A stretch of DNA of 64,000 nt from Microbacterium profundi (GCF_000763375.1 NZ_JPSY01000001.1:186001-250000), one strand, 5' to 3'. Shown: positions 44,837 to 55,344, numbered from the stretch's first letter. A program made the numbers and translations. The notes: generated from the letters alone by a model not told the origin.

Positions 44837-46297
44837 CTACCAGCTGACCGGCAGTGCCTTGCCCTCTTCGTAGCCGGCGGCGGACTGGCGTCCGACCAGT
44901 GCGCGGTCGTGGAATTGCGGCACCGTCGCCGCGCCCGCGTACGTGAACGAGGACCGAACGCCCGACGTGATCATGTCGAGCAGGTCCTCCAGCCCCGGCC
45001 GCAGAGGGTCGAGGTAGATCTTCGACGACGAGATGCCCTCGGCGAACAGTTCCTTGCGCGCACGCTCGTACGCATCGAGCCGCCCGAACCGCGCCTGCAC
45101 GGCCTTGGTCGACGCCATGCCCCACGACTCCTTGTAGATGCGACCGTCGGCGTCGGTCTGCAGCTGGCCAGGGGCCTCGATCGTTCCGGCGAACCAGGAG
45201 CCGATCATGACGGATGCCGCGCCGGCGGCGAGCGCGAGCGCGACGTCGCGCGGGTAGCGCACTCCCCCGTCCGCCCAGACGTGGGCGCCCAGTTCGTGCG
45301 CGGCCTGCGCCGTCTCGAGCACCGCGGAGAACTGCGGACGTCCGACCGCCGTCATCATGCGCGTGGTGCACATGGCGCCCGGCCCCACCCCGACTTTGAG
45401 GATCGACGCTCCGGCATCCACGAGGTCATTCGCGCCGTCGGCGGTGACGATGTTGCCCGCGACCAGCGGGATGCCGAGGTTCAGAGCCGCGACGGTCGCG
45501 AGTGCGCGCAGCATCCCCTCCTGGTGGCCGTGCGCTGTGTCGAGAACGAGCACATCGACGCCGGCGGCGGCGAGCGCCTTGGCCTTGGCCGCCACGTCGC
45601 CGTTGATTCCGATCGCGGCGCCCACCGCCAGCCGCCCGTCCGCATCGACCGCCGGTGTGTACAGCGTCGAGCGCAGCGCGCTGCGTGCGCTCAGCGTGCC
45701 GATCAGGTGGCCGTGCCGCTGGATCGTGACGAGTTCGGCGCCCGTCGCGGTGATGACGTCGAAGGCGGCGCGTCCGCTCGTGACGTCGTCGGCGTCCAGC
45801 GCCGGGGTGCCCACGTGCACGAGATCTCCCAGCTGCGCATCCGGAAGGGCCGTCGCGAGCCTGGTGGCCGGCAGGATGCCGCGCACTGCCGATGCCTCGA
45901 CCACTGAGCCTGCGACGCCCTCGGCGACCACGATGCCGTGACCCGCCGTGGCGGGCATCAGATGGAGCGCTTCGGCGACGGTGGCCGAGGGCGGAAGCAC
46001 GAGCGGCGTGTCCCATGCGACCGGTTGACGCTTCACATCGCGGATGGCGGCATCCAGATCCTGCAGCGGCATGTCCTGCGGGAGGATCCCCAGACCGCCG
46101 CGCCGGGCGAGCACTGCGGCGAGCCTTGGGCCAGTGACCGAGTTCATGTTCGACGCCACCAGCGGGATCGTCGCCGGCGTGCCGTCGCGCGGCGTCAGAT
46201 CGACCTCGAGCCTGCTGGTGATGTCGGAGCGACGTGGCACCAGGAAGACGTCCGAATAGGTGAGATCCACGGCTGGTTGCTCGCTGACGAACTTCAT
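44837..46297 (-). CDS. GuaB1-family IMP dehydrogenase-related protein (GMP reductase type)
   Basis: 486 residues of the IMPDH/GMPR barrel. TYSDVFLVPRRSDI, VASNMNSVTG, LDTAHGHQEGM, catalytic-Cys loop GVGPGAMCTTRMMT and GMASTKAVQAR are present, with a CBS-like insertion (about 95-205) in the middle. Actinobacterial GuaB1 proteins behave as GMP reductases and not as IMP dehydrogenase. TACCGT at 46304-46309, six bases, ATG: probably leaderless. Divergent from kgd. Confidence 0.92.
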   Translation of the reverse strand: MKFVSEQPAVDLTYSDVFLVPRRSDITSRLEVDLTPRDGTPATIPLVASNMNSVTGPRLAAVLARRGGLGILPQDMPLQDLDAAIRDVKRQPVAWDTPLVLPPSATVAEALHLMPATAGHGIVVAEGVAGSVVEASAVRGILPATRLATALPDAQLGDLVHVGTPALDADDVTSGRAAFDVITATGAELVTIQRHGHLIGTLSARSALRSTLYTPAVDADGRLAVGAAIGINGDVAAKAKALAAAGVDVLVLDTAHGHQEGMLRALATVAALNLGIPLVAGNIVTADGANDLVDAGASILKVGVGPGAMCTTRMMTAVGRPQFSAVLETAQAAHELGAHVWADGGVRYPRDVALALAAGAASVMIGSWFAGTIEAPGQLQTDADGRIYKESWGMASTKAVQARFGRLDAYERARKELFAEGISSSKIYLDPLRPGLEDLLDMITSGVRSSFTYAGAATVPQFHDRALVGRQSAAGYEEGKALPVSW

Positions 46298-46366
46298 ACC
46301 CCCACGGTAGCTTCACCACGGCCGGATCGGGCAGCCGCACTCGCGTATCCGTGCACGAGAACACGT

Positions 46367-46372
46367 TAGGCT
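46367..46372 (+). promoter_or_regulatory. Candidate -10 box for kgd
   Basis: TAGGCT about 80 bases before the kgd start, in the AT-richer part of the guaB1-kgd divergent gap. No clear -35. Confidence 0.4.
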
Positions 46373-46453
46373 AGACGGTAGAGCGCGCTGACCCGGGGGC
46401 CTCCCGTTTCGCGCGTGGACAAAAGCTTCAGCGATGAAAGAGGGCGATAGCGC

Positions 46454-49400
46454 GTGGCGAACCAGGTGGCCGGCGTCGGGAGTTCAGACGACGGAGATTT
46501 CGGAGCCAACTCGTGGCTCGTCGACGAACTCTACGAACAGTTCAAGATCGATCGCAACTCCGTCGACAAAGAGTGGTGGCCGATCCTGGAGACCTACAAG
46601 CCGGATGCTTCGTCCTCGCCGGCCGCGTCGGCATCCGCACCGCCCTCCGGGGCTGCGTCCGCCGCAGCCGCCGAGCACCCGGTGACCGCGCCGATCCCGG
46701 TGATCGGCTCGCAGCCCGTCGCCCGCACCACGGCGAAGCCCGCTGCCCCGGCGCCGATCCCCGCCCAGGCCCCGAAGCCGGAGGCCAAGGCGGCCGAGGA
46801 ATCGGCCGATGAGGACAAGGCCACGCCGCTTCGCGGAATGTCGAAGACCCTCGCGGCGAACATGGACCAGTCGCTGACGGTTCCGACCGCGACCAGCGTC
46901 CGCACCATCCCGGCGAAGCTGATGATCGACAACCGCATCGTCATCAACAACCACATGTCGCGCTCGCGCGGCGGCAAGATCAGCTTCACGCACCTCATCG
47001 GCTGGGCTCTGATCCAGACGCTGAAGGAGTTCCCGAGCCAGAACGTGTTCTACGCCGAGATCGACGGCAAGCCCTCCGTCGTCGCGCCGGCTCATGTGAA
47101 CCTCGGCATCGCGATCGATCTGCCCAAGCCCGATGGCACCCGTGCCCTGATGGTGCCGAGCATCAAGCGCGCTGACACGCTGACCTTCACCGAGTACCTG
47201 TCCGCCTACGAAGACCTCGTCACCAGGGCGCGCGCCAACAAGCTGACCGCCGGTGACTTCGCCGGCACCACGGTGTCACTGACCAACCCCGGCGGAATCG
47301 GCACCGTGCACTCCGTGCCGCGACTCATGAAGGGCCAGGGCTGCATCATCGGCGCCGGCGCCCTCGAGTACCCCGCCGAGTTCCAGGGCGCGAGCGGGAG
47401 GACGCTCGCCGAACTCGGCATCGGCAAGACCATCACCCTCACCAGCACGTACGACCACCGCGTCATCCAGGGTGCCGGCTCCGGCGAGTTCCTCAAGAAG
47501 GCGCATGAGCTGCTTCTCGGCGAACGCGGATTCTACGACGACATCTTCGCGGCGCTGCGCATCCCGTACGCGCCGATCCGCTGGAACGCCGACATCGCAG
47601 TCGACCTCGCCGAGCGCGTCGACAAGCAGTCCCGCGTGCAGGAGCTGATCAACTCCTACCGCGTCCGCGGTCACCTGATGGCCGACATCGATCCGCTGCA
47701 GTACGTGCAGCGCTCGCACCACGACCTCGAGATCGAGAGCCACGGCCTCACCTTCTGGGATCTCGACCGGGAGTTCGTCACCGGCGGCTTCGGCGGCAGG
47801 CGCGTCATGAAGCTGCGCGACATCCTCGGTGTGCTGCGCGACTCGTACTGCCGCACACTCGGCATCGAGTACATGCACATCCAGGACCCTGAGCAGCGTC
47901 GCTGGTTCCAGGAGCAGGTCGAGGTCAAATACCAGAAGCCCGGCCATGACGAGCAGCTGCGCGTGCTCCGCAAGCTCAACGAGGCCGAGGCGTTCGAGAC
48001 GTTCCTGCAGACCAAGTTCGTCGGCCAGAAGCGCTTCTCGCTCGAGGGCGGCGAATCGCTGATCCCGCTGCTCGACGAGATCCTCCAGGGCGCCGCCGCA
48101 GGCGGGCTCGAGGGCGCAGCGATCGGAATGGCCCACCGCGGTCGGCTGAACGTGCTCACCAACATCGCCGGCAAGACCTACGGACAGGTGTTCCGCGAGT
48201 TCGAGGGTCTTCAGGCCACCGGCAACAAGCGCGGCTCCGGCGACGTGAAGTACCACCTCGGAACCCAGGGCACGTTCATCGCCGACGACAAGTCCGAGCT
48301 GCCGGTCTACCTCGCGGCCAACCCCTCGCACCTGGAGACCGTCGACGGCGTGCTCGAGGGCATCGTGCGCGCCAAGCAGGACCGCAAGCCGATCGGCACG
48401 TTCTCCTGGCTGCCGATCCTCGTGCACGGCGACGCGGCCTTCGCCGGCCAGGGCGTCGTCGTCGAGACGCTGCAGATGGCGCAGCTGCGCGGTTACCGCA
48501 CCGGTGGCACCATCCACGTCGTCGTCAACAACCAGGTCGGCTTCACCACGACGCCGACGGATGCGCGCACCTCGGTGTACGCGACCGACGTCGCCAAGAC
48601 GACCCAGGCACCGATCTTCCACGTCAACGGCGATGACCCCGAATCGGTCATCCACGTCGCGCAGCTCGCCTTCGAATACCGTGAGCGCTTCCACCGCGAC
48701 GTCGTGATCGACCTCGTCTGCTACCGCCGTCGCGGCCACAACGAGGGTGATGACCCCTCGATGACGCAGCCGCTCATGACCGACCTCATCCAGGAGAAGC
48801 GCTCGGTGCGCAAGCTCTACACCGAGGCCCTGGTCGGCCGCGGTGACATCACCGAAGAAGAGTACGACCAGGCCAAGGACGACTTCCAGCGCCGTCTCGA
48901 GGTCGCATTCGCCGAGACGCATGCGGCGGAGACCGGCGCGACGCCGATCGCTCCGGATCTCGTCCCCGTCGACGAGATCACCGGCGAGCCGGATGTGACC
49001 GGGGTCTCCACGGAGGTCGTGAATCTCATCGGAGAGGCGTTCGCCAACAAGCCGGAGGGCTTCACCGTGCACCCGAAGATCCAGCAGCTGCTGGACAAGC
49101 GGGTCGAGATGACGCGCAGCGGCAACATCGACTGGGGCTTCGGCGAACTGCTCGCGTTCGGCTCCCTGCTCGTCGAGGGCACCCCGGTGCGCCTCGCGGG
49201 TCAGGACTCCAGGCGCGGTACCTTCGTGCAGCGTCACGCCGTCATGCACGACCGCGCGAACGGCCAGGAGTGGCTGCCCCTTGCGAACCTCTCCGAGAAC
49301 CAGGGGCGCTTCTTCGTCTACGACTCCCTGCTGAGCGAGTACGCCGCGATGGCATACGAGTACGGCTACTCCGTCGAGGCGCCGGAAGCACTGGTGCTGT

Positions 49401-50146
49401 GGGAGGCGCAGTTCGGCGACTTCGCGAACACCGCGCAGGCCGTCATCGACGAGTACATCTCGTCCGCTGAGCAGAAGTGGGGCCAGCAGTCCAGCGTCAC
49501 GCTGCTGCTGCCGCACGGCTACGAGGGCCAGGGACCGGATCACTCGTCAGCACGCATCGAGCGCTTCCTGCAGCTGTGCGCGCAGGACAACATGACCGTC
49601 GCCCGTCCGTCGACGCCCGCCTCGCACTTCCACCTGCTGCGGCGCCAGGCCTACGCCCGTCCTCGACGCCCGCTGATCGTGTTCACGCCGAAGGCGATGC
49701 TGCGTCTTCGCGGTGCGACCAGCAAGGTCGAGGACTTCACCCAGGGACGCTTCGAGCCGGTGATCGACGATCACCGCGAACTGAACCGCGAGAGCGTGAA
49801 GCGCGTGCTCGTGCACTCGGGCAAGGTGCACTGGGATCTTCGCAGCGAACTCGACAAGAACCCCAACCCCGAGATCGCCCTGGTCCGCCTCGAGCAGCTG
49901 TACCCGACGCCGATCGACGAGCTGAAGGCGATCACCGAGACGTACCCGAACGCCGAACTGGTGTGGGTTCAGGAAGAGCCGGAGAACCAGGGAGCGTGGC
50001 CGTTCCTCGCTCTCGCGTTCGACGCGGTGCGGGAGCGCGGTTTCCGCGTCGTCTCGCGTGCGGCCTCGGCATCGCCTGCGGCCGGTTCGTCCAAGGTGCA
50101 CGCCACCGAGCAGGCAGACCTGCTCAAGCGCGCTCTCAGCCTCTGA
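46454..50146 (+). CDS. kgd: Multifunctional 2-oxoglutarate metabolism enzyme (E1/E2 fusion)
   Basis: 1230 residues. The N-terminus (WLVDELYEQFKIDRNSVDKEWWPI) is the OdhA/Kgd leader, followed by a Pro/Ala-rich linker (about 52-115), an E2 succinyltransferase-like core (about 125-370, with SFTHLIGWALIQ and the active His in YDHRVIQGAGSGEF) and a full E1 thiamine-diphosphate dehydrogenase (about 390-1230, MAHRGRLNVLTN, HVNGDDPESV). There is no lipoyl domain, as in mycobacterial Kgd and corynebacterial OdhA, which use the lipoyl domain of pyruvate dehydrogenase E2. GTG 46454 is preceded by AAAGAGGGCG. Confidence 0.96.
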   Translation: MANQVAGVGSSDDGDFGANSWLVDELYEQFKIDRNSVDKEWWPILETYKPDASSSPAASASAPPSGAASAAAAEHPVTAPIPVIGSQPVARTTAKPAAPAPIPAQAPKPEAKAAEESADEDKATPLRGMSKTLAANMDQSLTVPTATSVRTIPAKLMIDNRIVINNHMSRSRGGKISFTHLIGWALIQTLKEFPSQNVFYAEIDGKPSVVAPAHVNLGIAIDLPKPDGTRALMVPSIKRADTLTFTEYLSAYEDLVTRARANKLTAGDFAGTTVSLTNPGGIGTVHSVPRLMKGQGCIIGAGALEYPAEFQGASGRTLAELGIGKTITLTSTYDHRVIQGAGSGEFLKKAHELLLGERGFYDDIFAALRIPYAPIRWNADIAVDLAERVDKQSRVQELINSYRVRGHLMADIDPLQYVQRSHHDLEIESHGLTFWDLDREFVTGGFGGRRVMKLRDILGVLRDSYCRTLGIEYMHIQDPEQRRWFQEQVEVKYQKPGHDEQLRVLRKLNEAEAFETFLQTKFVGQKRFSLEGGESLIPLLDEILQGAAAGGLEGAAIGMAHRGRLNVLTNIAGKTYGQVFREFEGLQATGNKRGSGDVKYHLGTQGTFIADDKSELPVYLAANPSHLETVDGVLEGIVRAKQDRKPIGTFSWLPILVHGDAAFAGQGVVVETLQMAQLRGYRTGGTIHVVVNNQVGFTTTPTDARTSVYATDVAKTTQAPIFHVNGDDPESVIHVAQLAFEYRERFHRDVVIDLVCYRRRGHNEGDDPSMTQPLMTDLIQEKRSVRKLYTEALVGRGDITEEEYDQAKDDFQRRLEVAFAETHAAETGATPIAPDLVPVDEITGEPDVTGVSTEVVNLIGEAFANKPEGFTVHPKIQQLLDKRVEMTRSGNIDWGFGELLAFGSLLVEGTPVRLAGQDSRRGTFVQRHAVMHDRANGQEWLPLANLSENQGRFFVYDSLLSEYAAMAYEYGYSVEAPEALVLWEAQFGDFANTAQAVIDEYISSAEQKWGQQSSVTLLLPHGYEGQGPDHSSARIERFLQLCAQDNMTVARPSTPASHFHLLRRQAYARPRRPLIVFTPKAMLRLRGATSKVEDFTQGRFEPVIDDHRELNRESVKRVLVHSGKVHWDLRSELDKNPNPEIALVRLEQLYPTPIDELKAITETYPNAELVWVQEEPENQGAWPFLALAFDAVRERGFRVVSRAASASPAAGSSKVHATEQADLLKRALSL

Positions 50147-50154
50147 CCCGGAGG

Positions 50155-50187
50155 CCCGCTGCTCAGTACCAGATGCCGAGCAGCGGG
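50155..50187. terminator. Hairpin at the kgd / Eis-like convergent junction
   Basis: 10-bp stem CCCGCTGCTC (50155-50164) with GAGCAGCGGG (50178-50187) and a 13-base loop, nine bases after the kgd stop and overlapping the Eis-like stop. It could terminate both directions; no T-tract. Confidence 0.45.
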
Positions 50188-51455
50188 ACCTCTGCGGCGC
50201 GGAATGCGTCGTCGACGGATGCCGCGACCTCGGCGGTGACGTTCAGCCGGCCTGCGGCGCGCAACTGCACTGCGCTCACTCCCCCGGCATACAGGGCCGA
50301 CAGCGTCGCCACGTCGAGGATCACGTCCGCCGCGGCATCCTCCACGGGGGTCACCGTCGCTGACCCGCCGTCGGCGGTGAGCCGCCAGGAACCGTCCGCG
50401 AAGCCGAGCGAGTCGGCCACGCGGAGCACCAGGTCGATCGGCGCGCGGTATGTGCGCGCGGAGAGCGCTGCGGGAACATCGAGGATGCGCAGCCAGCCGT
50501 GATCGTGCACGACGACATCCACACCGCGGCGGTCCGTGACGAGCCACGGCAGCGGATCATCGATCGGGCGGAGGTCGACGCGCACCTTGTCGACAAGGTC
50601 GTGCTGCAGCGCGAAGCCCCAGAGCGCGGTGAGCGCGTCCGATGTGACTGCAGCGAGGTGGAAGATCACCATCTCGAACCGGAATGCGCCGGGGATCTCG
50701 GCGAGTTTGTATGCCATCACACCCCGCACCGCCCCGCTCTCGTCGAGATAGCGGATGCCGCGCACCGCCGCCGCATCCGGGTGCTCCGGTGTGAGCCCCG
50801 CCACTCGTTCCCACCGCAGCTTCCAGCCGGCGATCTGCCCTGAGCGCTGTGTGCGTGCGACCTCGTGCATCGCCGACAGATGATCCCTCAGCGTCTCCTT
50901 GTCGATGTACTCGACTCGGCCGGGGAGCGCGGTCGCGGCCCATCCGGCGCGACGGGTGTCGACGGTGATACGGGCGACGGGGACGGCGGGCGCGAAACCG
51001 TAACGGCCGTAGATGGTGGCCTCGGATGCGGTGAGACCGGCGATAGGGGTGCCGGCGGAAGCCGCGGCTCGCAACTCCCCCTCCAGCAGCGCGCGTGCGA
51101 TGCCGCGCCGGCGGTGCGTGCCGGAGACCGTCACGGAGCTGATCGCCCACATGTCGACCTCGCCGCCGGGGACTGTGAGCGGTGTGATCCAGGAGTTCAC
51201 CGTCGCCACAGGCAGAGTGCTCTCCTCGGCGCCGCCCTCGAACACGCCGATGTTGCGCCGGTCCTTCAGCGCGGCGGTCGTCGACGCGACCGCCTCGGCA
51301 GTGGGCTCGGAGTCGAGGAAGCCCCGTGCGTCGGCACGGAAGAACGCCTCGGCCTCAGCCGGTGACGACATGTCGATGATCCGGTACGTGAGGCGCTGGC
51401 CTGCCAGCCGCTCGACGGACGTGGGGTCGGCTGGGATGCTGCGCGCGTCGGTCAT
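50163..51455 (-). CDS. Eis-like GNAT N-acetyltransferase
   Basis: 430 residues. The size and two-GNAT plus sterol-carrier-like architecture match the Eis family. SSVTVSGTHRRRGIARALLEG is the acetyl-CoA loop, GRYGFAPAVP follows, and the protein ends PLLGIWY, where Eis has its C-terminal carboxylate in the active site. Eis enzymes acetylate several amines of aminoglycosides or peptides; the natural substrate here is unknown. TAGGGT at 51462-51467, six bases, ATG: probably leaderless. Confidence 0.9.
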   Translation of the reverse strand: MTDARSIPADPTSVERLAGQRLTYRIIDMSSPAEAEAFFRADARGFLDSEPTAEAVASTTAALKDRRNIGVFEGGAEESTLPVATVNSWITPLTVPGGEVDMWAISSVTVSGTHRRRGIARALLEGELRAAASAGTPIAGLTASEATIYGRYGFAPAVPVARITVDTRRAGWAATALPGRVEYIDKETLRDHLSAMHEVARTQRSGQIAGWKLRWERVAGLTPEHPDAAAVRGIRYLDESGAVRGVMAYKLAEIPGAFRFEMVIFHLAAVTSDALTALWGFALQHDLVDKVRVDLRPIDDPLPWLVTDRRGVDVVVHDHGWLRILDVPAALSARTYRAPIDLVLRVADSLGFADGSWRLTADGGSATVTPVEDAAADVILDVATLSALYAGGVSAVQLRAAGRLNVTAEVAASVDDAFRAAEVPLLGIWY

Positions 51456-51499
51456 CCCTCCACCCTAAAGGCAGCAGCCGCCGACGTCAGAGCGTCGGC

Positions 51500-51745
51500 T
51501 CAGTGCGCAGCGACCTGAGCAGCGCGCAGCTTGGCGAGCACCAGATCGCGCAGCTCCTCCGGAGCCGTCTCCTTGCACGCACGTGCCACGACCTCTGTGA
51601 GGGTGCTCGCGACGAGAGCCTCACCCTGGCAGGACGGGCAGTTCTCGATGTGCTCGCGGATCTGGGTGTGCTCGGTCTTGCACACTTCGTTGCGGAGGTA
51701 CTCCTCCAGATCCTGACGGGCTTTGTCGCAACCGCAGTCGCTCAT
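51500..51745 (-). CDS. rsrA: Zinc-containing anti-sigma factor (RsrA type)
   Basis: 81 residues. A ZAS signature H32-x3-C36-x2-C39 (HIENCPSC), with extra N-terminal cysteines at 4, 6 and 22. RsrA-type proteins hold SigR inactive with bound zinc and release it when the cysteines form a disulfide under thiol oxidation. The start overlaps the sigR stop (ATGA), so the pair is made in equal amounts. Confidence 0.93.
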   Translation of the reverse strand: MSDCGCDKARQDLEEYLRNEVCKTEHTQIREHIENCPSCQGEALVASTLTEVVARACKETAPEELRDLVLAKLRAAQVAAH

Positions 51746-52404
51746 TTCTTGCTCCTCGTACCAGCCGCGGCGATTCCTCGCTCAGCGGCATAATCGGACA
51801 GCAACTCGCGCAGCATTCGCCTGCCACGGTGCAGGCGGCTCATCACGGTGCCGATGGGGGTCTTCATGATGTCGGCGATCTCCTGGTACGCGAATCCCTC
51901 CACGTCAGCCAGGTAGACCGCAAGTCGGAAGTCCTCCGGGACCTCCTGCAGGGCATCCTTCACGACGGATGCCGGCATGCGGTCGATCGCCTCGGCCTCA
52001 GCCGAGCGGCTGTGCGTCGCCGTGGTCGATTCCGCACCGCCCATCTGCCAGTCCTCGAGTTCGTCGATCGTGCCCTGGAACGGCTCGCGCTGCTTCTTTC
52101 GATAGATGTTGATGTAGGTGTTCGTGAGAATTCGGTACAGCCAGGCCTTCAGATTGGTGCCCTGGGTGAAAGAGGCCCACGATGCGAAAGCCTTCACGAA
52201 GGTCTCCTGCACGAGGTCAGCAGCATCGGCGGGGTTGCGCGTCATGCGCATAGCCGCCGCATACAGCTGATCCATGAAGGGGATCGCCTGTTCCTCGAAC
52301 TCGCGCCGAGCGTCGCCGACCGTGTCGGCGGGTGCCATGTCATCCATCACGGGCCAGTCTAGGCCGGTGATGTCTGTGATCCCGCTTTCCAGCGTTGCGA
52401 GCAT
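51742..52404 (-). CDS. sigR: ECF sigma factor SigR/SigH
   Basis: 220 residues. Region 2 ([49 protein letters not shown]) and region 4 ([29 protein letters not shown]) are those of the SigR/SigH thiol-stress sigma factors. ATG 52404 has AAGGAG five bases upstream; an internal ATG at 52350 is a weaker alternative. Upstream, GGAAT-N18-GTT on this strand is a SigR-type promoter, so it should activate itself. Its partner is rsrA. Confidence 0.95.
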   Translation of the reverse strand: MLATLESGITDITGLDWPVMDDMAPADTVGDARREFEEQAIPFMDQLYAAAMRMTRNPADAADLVQETFVKAFASWASFTQGTNLKAWLYRILTNTYINIYRKKQREPFQGTIDELEDWQMGGAESTTATHSRSAEAEAIDRMPASVVKDALQEVPEDFRLAVYLADVEGFAYQEIADIMKTPIGTVMSRLHRGRRMLRELLSDYAAERGIAAAGTRSKK

Positions 52405-52447
52405 TCGTACTCCTTCTCGGCGCGTGCCCCGCCGTTCACTAAGGTGG

Positions 52448-52473
52448 AACCGATGAGCGACACTCGGTATTCC
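52448..52473 (-). promoter_or_regulatory. SigR-type autoregulatory promoter
   Basis: On the minus strand, GGAAT (52469-52473), exactly 18 bases, then GTT (52448-52450). This matches the established SigR/SigH consensus GGAAT-N18-19-GTT. It lies 44 bases before the sigR ATG and overlaps the first codons and promoter of aroA (TAAGGT at 52440-52445). Confidence 0.75.
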
Positions 52474-53778
52474 ACCTCCCCTGCCAGGGGCGCCTACAGT
52501 GCGCCCGTAGCCGCCGGTGCTGTGCACTCGACGCTGACCATTCCCGGGTCGAAGTCGCTCACCAACCGCGAACTGATCATCGCCGCGATCGCAGACGGCC
52601 CCGGTCGGCTGACCGCGCCGCTGCACTCGGACGATTCTCGGCGCATGGTCGACGCGCTGCGCTCGCTGGGCGTCAGCATCGAGGAGATAGACGGTGAAGG
52701 CGAGTTCGGGCCTGATCTGCTCGTGACCCCAGGGCATCTGCGCGGCGGCGGCACGGTCGACTGCGGGCAGGCGGGCACGGTCATGCGCTTCATCGCGCCG
52801 ATCGCCGGCCTCGCCGCCGAGGACGTCCATCTCACCGCGCATGAGACCGCGCTGCATCGCCCCATGGGCGCGATGATCACCGCACTTCGTGATCTCGGTG
52901 TCGACATCGATGACGAGGGCACTTGGTCTCTCCCGTTCACCATTCGCGGTCATGGCCGCATCCGCGGGGGGCGGATCGAGATCGACGCCTCCGCATCGAG
53001 TCAGTTCGTCTCCGGTCTGCTGCTGGCCGCTCCGCGATTCGATGTCGGCCTTCACCTCGTGCACACCGGCGAGCACCTGCCGAGTCTTCCGCACATCGAC
53101 ATGACCATCGAGTCGCTGAGTCGCCGCGGCATCCGAATCGAGCGACCCGCCGCCGGGGAATGGCTCGTCGAGGCCGGCGTCCCGCGGGCGAAGGAGATCG
53201 CGATCGAGCCCGATCTCTCCAATGCGGCCCCGTTCCTCGCCGCGGCGATGGTGACCGGCGGTGAGGTCTCGGTCACGGGCTGGCCGCTGCACTCGACTCA
53301 GCCCGGTGCGCTGCTGCCCGACATCCTGCAGGCGATGGGTGCGCACGTCGGCCGCCACAGCGGCACGATGACCGTGCGTGCCGGCGACGGCATCCGCGGG
53401 CTCGATCTCGACCTCTCGGCGGCCAGCGAGTTGTCCCCCACCATCGTCGGACTCGCCGCGTTCGCGGACAGTCCGACGACGATCCGCGGGATCGGTCACA
53501 TCCGCATGCACGAGACCGACCGCATCGCGGCACTGATCGGCAATCTCACCGCACTCGGCGGCGAGGTGGAGGAACTGTCGGATGGTATGCGGATCATCCC
53601 GCGTCCGCTGCACGGCGGAACCTGGTCCTCTCACCACGACCACCGCATCGCGACCACCGGCGCTCTGGTCGGACTGCGCGTACCCGACGTCAGGATCGAC
53701 GACATCGGCACGACGGCGAAGACCCTCCCGGAGTTCACGCAACTCTGGGAACGGATGCTGGGGGGCGCCTCCGCGTGA
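52453..53778 (+). CDS. aroA: 3-phosphoshikimate 1-carboxyvinyltransferase (EPSP synthase)
   Basis: Joins shikimate 3-phosphate and phosphoenolpyruvate on the way to chorismate. 441 residues. [42 protein letters not shown]-type block ([13 protein letters not shown]) and the late HHDHRIATT are complete. AAGGTGGAACCG precedes ATG 52453; GTG 52444 is less likely. TAAGGT seven bases upstream suggests an almost leaderless start. It is followed by rsgA with a four-base overlap, and divergent from sigR. Confidence 0.96.
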   Translation: MSDTRYSTSPARGAYSAPVAAGAVHSTLTIPGSKSLTNRELIIAAIADGPGRLTAPLHSDDSRRMVDALRSLGVSIEEIDGEGEFGPDLLVTPGHLRGGGTVDCGQAGTVMRFIAPIAGLAAEDVHLTAHETALHRPMGAMITALRDLGVDIDDEGTWSLPFTIRGHGRIRGGRIEIDASASSQFVSGLLLAAPRFDVGLHLVHTGEHLPSLPHIDMTIESLSRRGIRIERPAAGEWLVEAGVPRAKEIAIEPDLSNAAPFLAAAMVTGGEVSVTGWPLHSTQPGALLPDILQAMGAHVGRHSGTMTVRAGDGIRGLDLDLSAASELSPTIVGLAAFADSPTTIRGIGHIRMHETDRIAALIGNLTALGGEVEELSDGMRIIPRPLHGGTWSSHHDHRIATTGALVGLRVPDVRIDDIGTTAKTLPEFTQLWERMLGGASA

Positions 53779-54854
53779 GCTGGCTCGACCCTGACGATGA
53801 CCTCGACGGTGACTTCGAGGACTTCGACGAGAGCAGCATCCGGATGCGTCCCAACCCCAAGGCGAACCGTCCGCGCACGAAACGTCGCCCTGCCCACGAG
53901 GATGCGCAGATCGGCCGGGTGCTCGGTGTCGATCGTGGCCGCTACAGCGTGATGATCGACGAGGGCGCCGTGGATGAGCGCACGATCACGACCACGCGGG
54001 CGCGAGAGCTCCGCCGCATGCCCATCGTCACCGGCGATCAGGCCCGCGTTGTGGGTGACACTTCTGGCGATGAGGGCACCCTGGCGCGCATCGTCGGGAT
54101 CGTCGAACGTTCGTCGCTGCTGCGACGCAGCGCGGACGACACCGACCAGGTGGAGCGCGTGATCGTCGCCAACGCCGATCAGATGCTCATCGTCGTCGCC
54201 GCCGCCGATCCTGAGCCGCGTGCACGACTGGTCGACAGATACCTGGTGGCGGCTCTGGATGCCGGCGTCCGTCCGCTCCTCGTCGTCACCAAGACCGACC
54301 TCGCCGACCCGGCGCAGTTCCTGTCGCACTTCGACGGACTCGACCTGCGTGTGTTCACGAGTGCGCAGGAGAAGATGCCGACCGATGAGATCGGCGCGGC
54401 GCTGATCGGGCACTCGACCGTGTTCGTCGGACACTCGGGCGTCGGCAAGTCGACGCTCGTGAACGCGCTCGTGCCGTCGGCAGGACGGGCGACCGGACAT
54501 GTGAACCAGGTCACGGGGCGGGGCCGTCACACCTCCTCTTCGACCGTCTCGCTGCGCTACGTGAGCCCCGAGGGCACCGGATGGGTGATCGACACGCCGG
54601 GTGTGCGCTCGTTCGGGCTGGGGCACGTCGACACGGCGAACATCCTCGCCTCGTTCACCGAACTCGCCGAGATCGCCGAGAGATGCCCCCGCGGATGCAC
54701 GCACCTCAGCGATGCCCCCGACTGCGCGTTGATCGAGGCGGCCGAGCGCGGCGAACTGAGTCCGGCCACCCTTTCGCGTCTGGATTCGCTGCAGCGCCTG
54801 CTGCAGACGTTCGCCGACAAGGCGGAGGCCAATCCGGGCTCACCCGGTCGATAG
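53775..54854 (+). CDS. rsgA: Ribosome small subunit-dependent GTPase A
   Basis: Late 30S ribosome-assembly GTPase. 359 residues. The motifs occur in circularly permuted order: TKTD (172-175), then P-loop GHSGVGKST (219-227), then DTPGVRSFG, and a zinc knuckle [14 protein letters not shown] at the C-terminal end. An acidic N-terminal leader ([16 protein letters not shown]) precedes the OB domain. GTG 53775 overlaps the aroA stop. It forms part of aroA-rsgA-bcp. Confidence 0.95.
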   Translation: MSWLDPDDDLDGDFEDFDESSIRMRPNPKANRPRTKRRPAHEDAQIGRVLGVDRGRYSVMIDEGAVDERTITTTRARELRRMPIVTGDQARVVGDTSGDEGTLARIVGIVERSSLLRRSADDTDQVERVIVANADQMLIVVAAADPEPRARLVDRYLVAALDAGVRPLLVVTKTDLADPAQFLSHFDGLDLRVFTSAQEKMPTDEIGAALIGHSTVFVGHSGVGKSTLVNALVPSAGRATGHVNQVTGRGRHTSSSTVSLRYVSPEGTGWVIDTPGVRSFGLGHVDTANILASFTELAEIAERCPRGCTHLSDAPDCALIEAAERGELSPATLSRLDSLQRLLQTFADKAEANPGSPGR

Positions 54855-54864
54855 GCTGGAGAGC

Positions 54865-55341
54865 GTGACGAATCTGCGCCTCGAACCCGGTACCGCCGCC
54901 CCCGACTTCTCGCTGTCCGACCAGGACGGCAGCGAGGTCGCACTCTCCGACCTCCGCGGTCAGAAGACGATCCTCTACTTCTATCCGGCGGCGATGACAC
55001 CCGGATGCACGACCCAGGCATGCGACTTCAGAGACAGCATCGCGTCCCTGCAGGGCGCCGGCTACCGCGTCGTCGGCATCTCGCGCGACGAGCCGTCGAA
55101 GCTGGCCGAGTTCCGCGATCGCGACGGCCTCACCTTCACGCTGCTGAGCGACCCGGACCATGCCGTGCACTCCGCCTACGGCGTGTGGGGCGAGAAGATG
55201 AACTACGGCAAGGTCATCGAGGGCGTGATCCGCTCGACCTTCGTGCTCGACGAGGACGGCACGATCGCGCAGGCGCTCTACAACGTCAAGGCCACCGGCC
55301 ACGTGGCACGTCTGAGGAAGATGCTGGGCATCGACGCCTGA
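54865..55341 (+). CDS. bcp: Thioredoxin-dependent peroxiredoxin (BCP type)
   Basis: 158 residues. TPGCTTQAC holds the peroxidatic Cys48 and a resolving Cys53 five residues later, the standard BCP two-cysteine pattern. It reduces hydroperoxides using thioredoxin. GTG 54865 has GGAG close upstream and TAGGCT seven bases upstream (54852-54857), so a separate near-leaderless promoter is possible as well as read-through from rsgA. Confidence 0.93.
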   Translation: MTNLRLEPGTAAPDFSLSDQDGSEVALSDLRGQKTILYFYPAAMTPGCTTQACDFRDSIASLQGAGYRVVGISRDEPSKLAEFRDRDGLTFTLLSDPDHAVHSAYGVWGEKMNYGKVIEGVIRSTFVLDEDGTIAQALYNVKATGHVARLRKMLGIDA

Positions 55342-55344
55342 GCG

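Noticed and set aside
47276..49543. 755-codon open frame antisense to kgd
   Set aside because: High-GC shadow: no start signal or motif, and the plus-strand kgd frame is conserved throughout.
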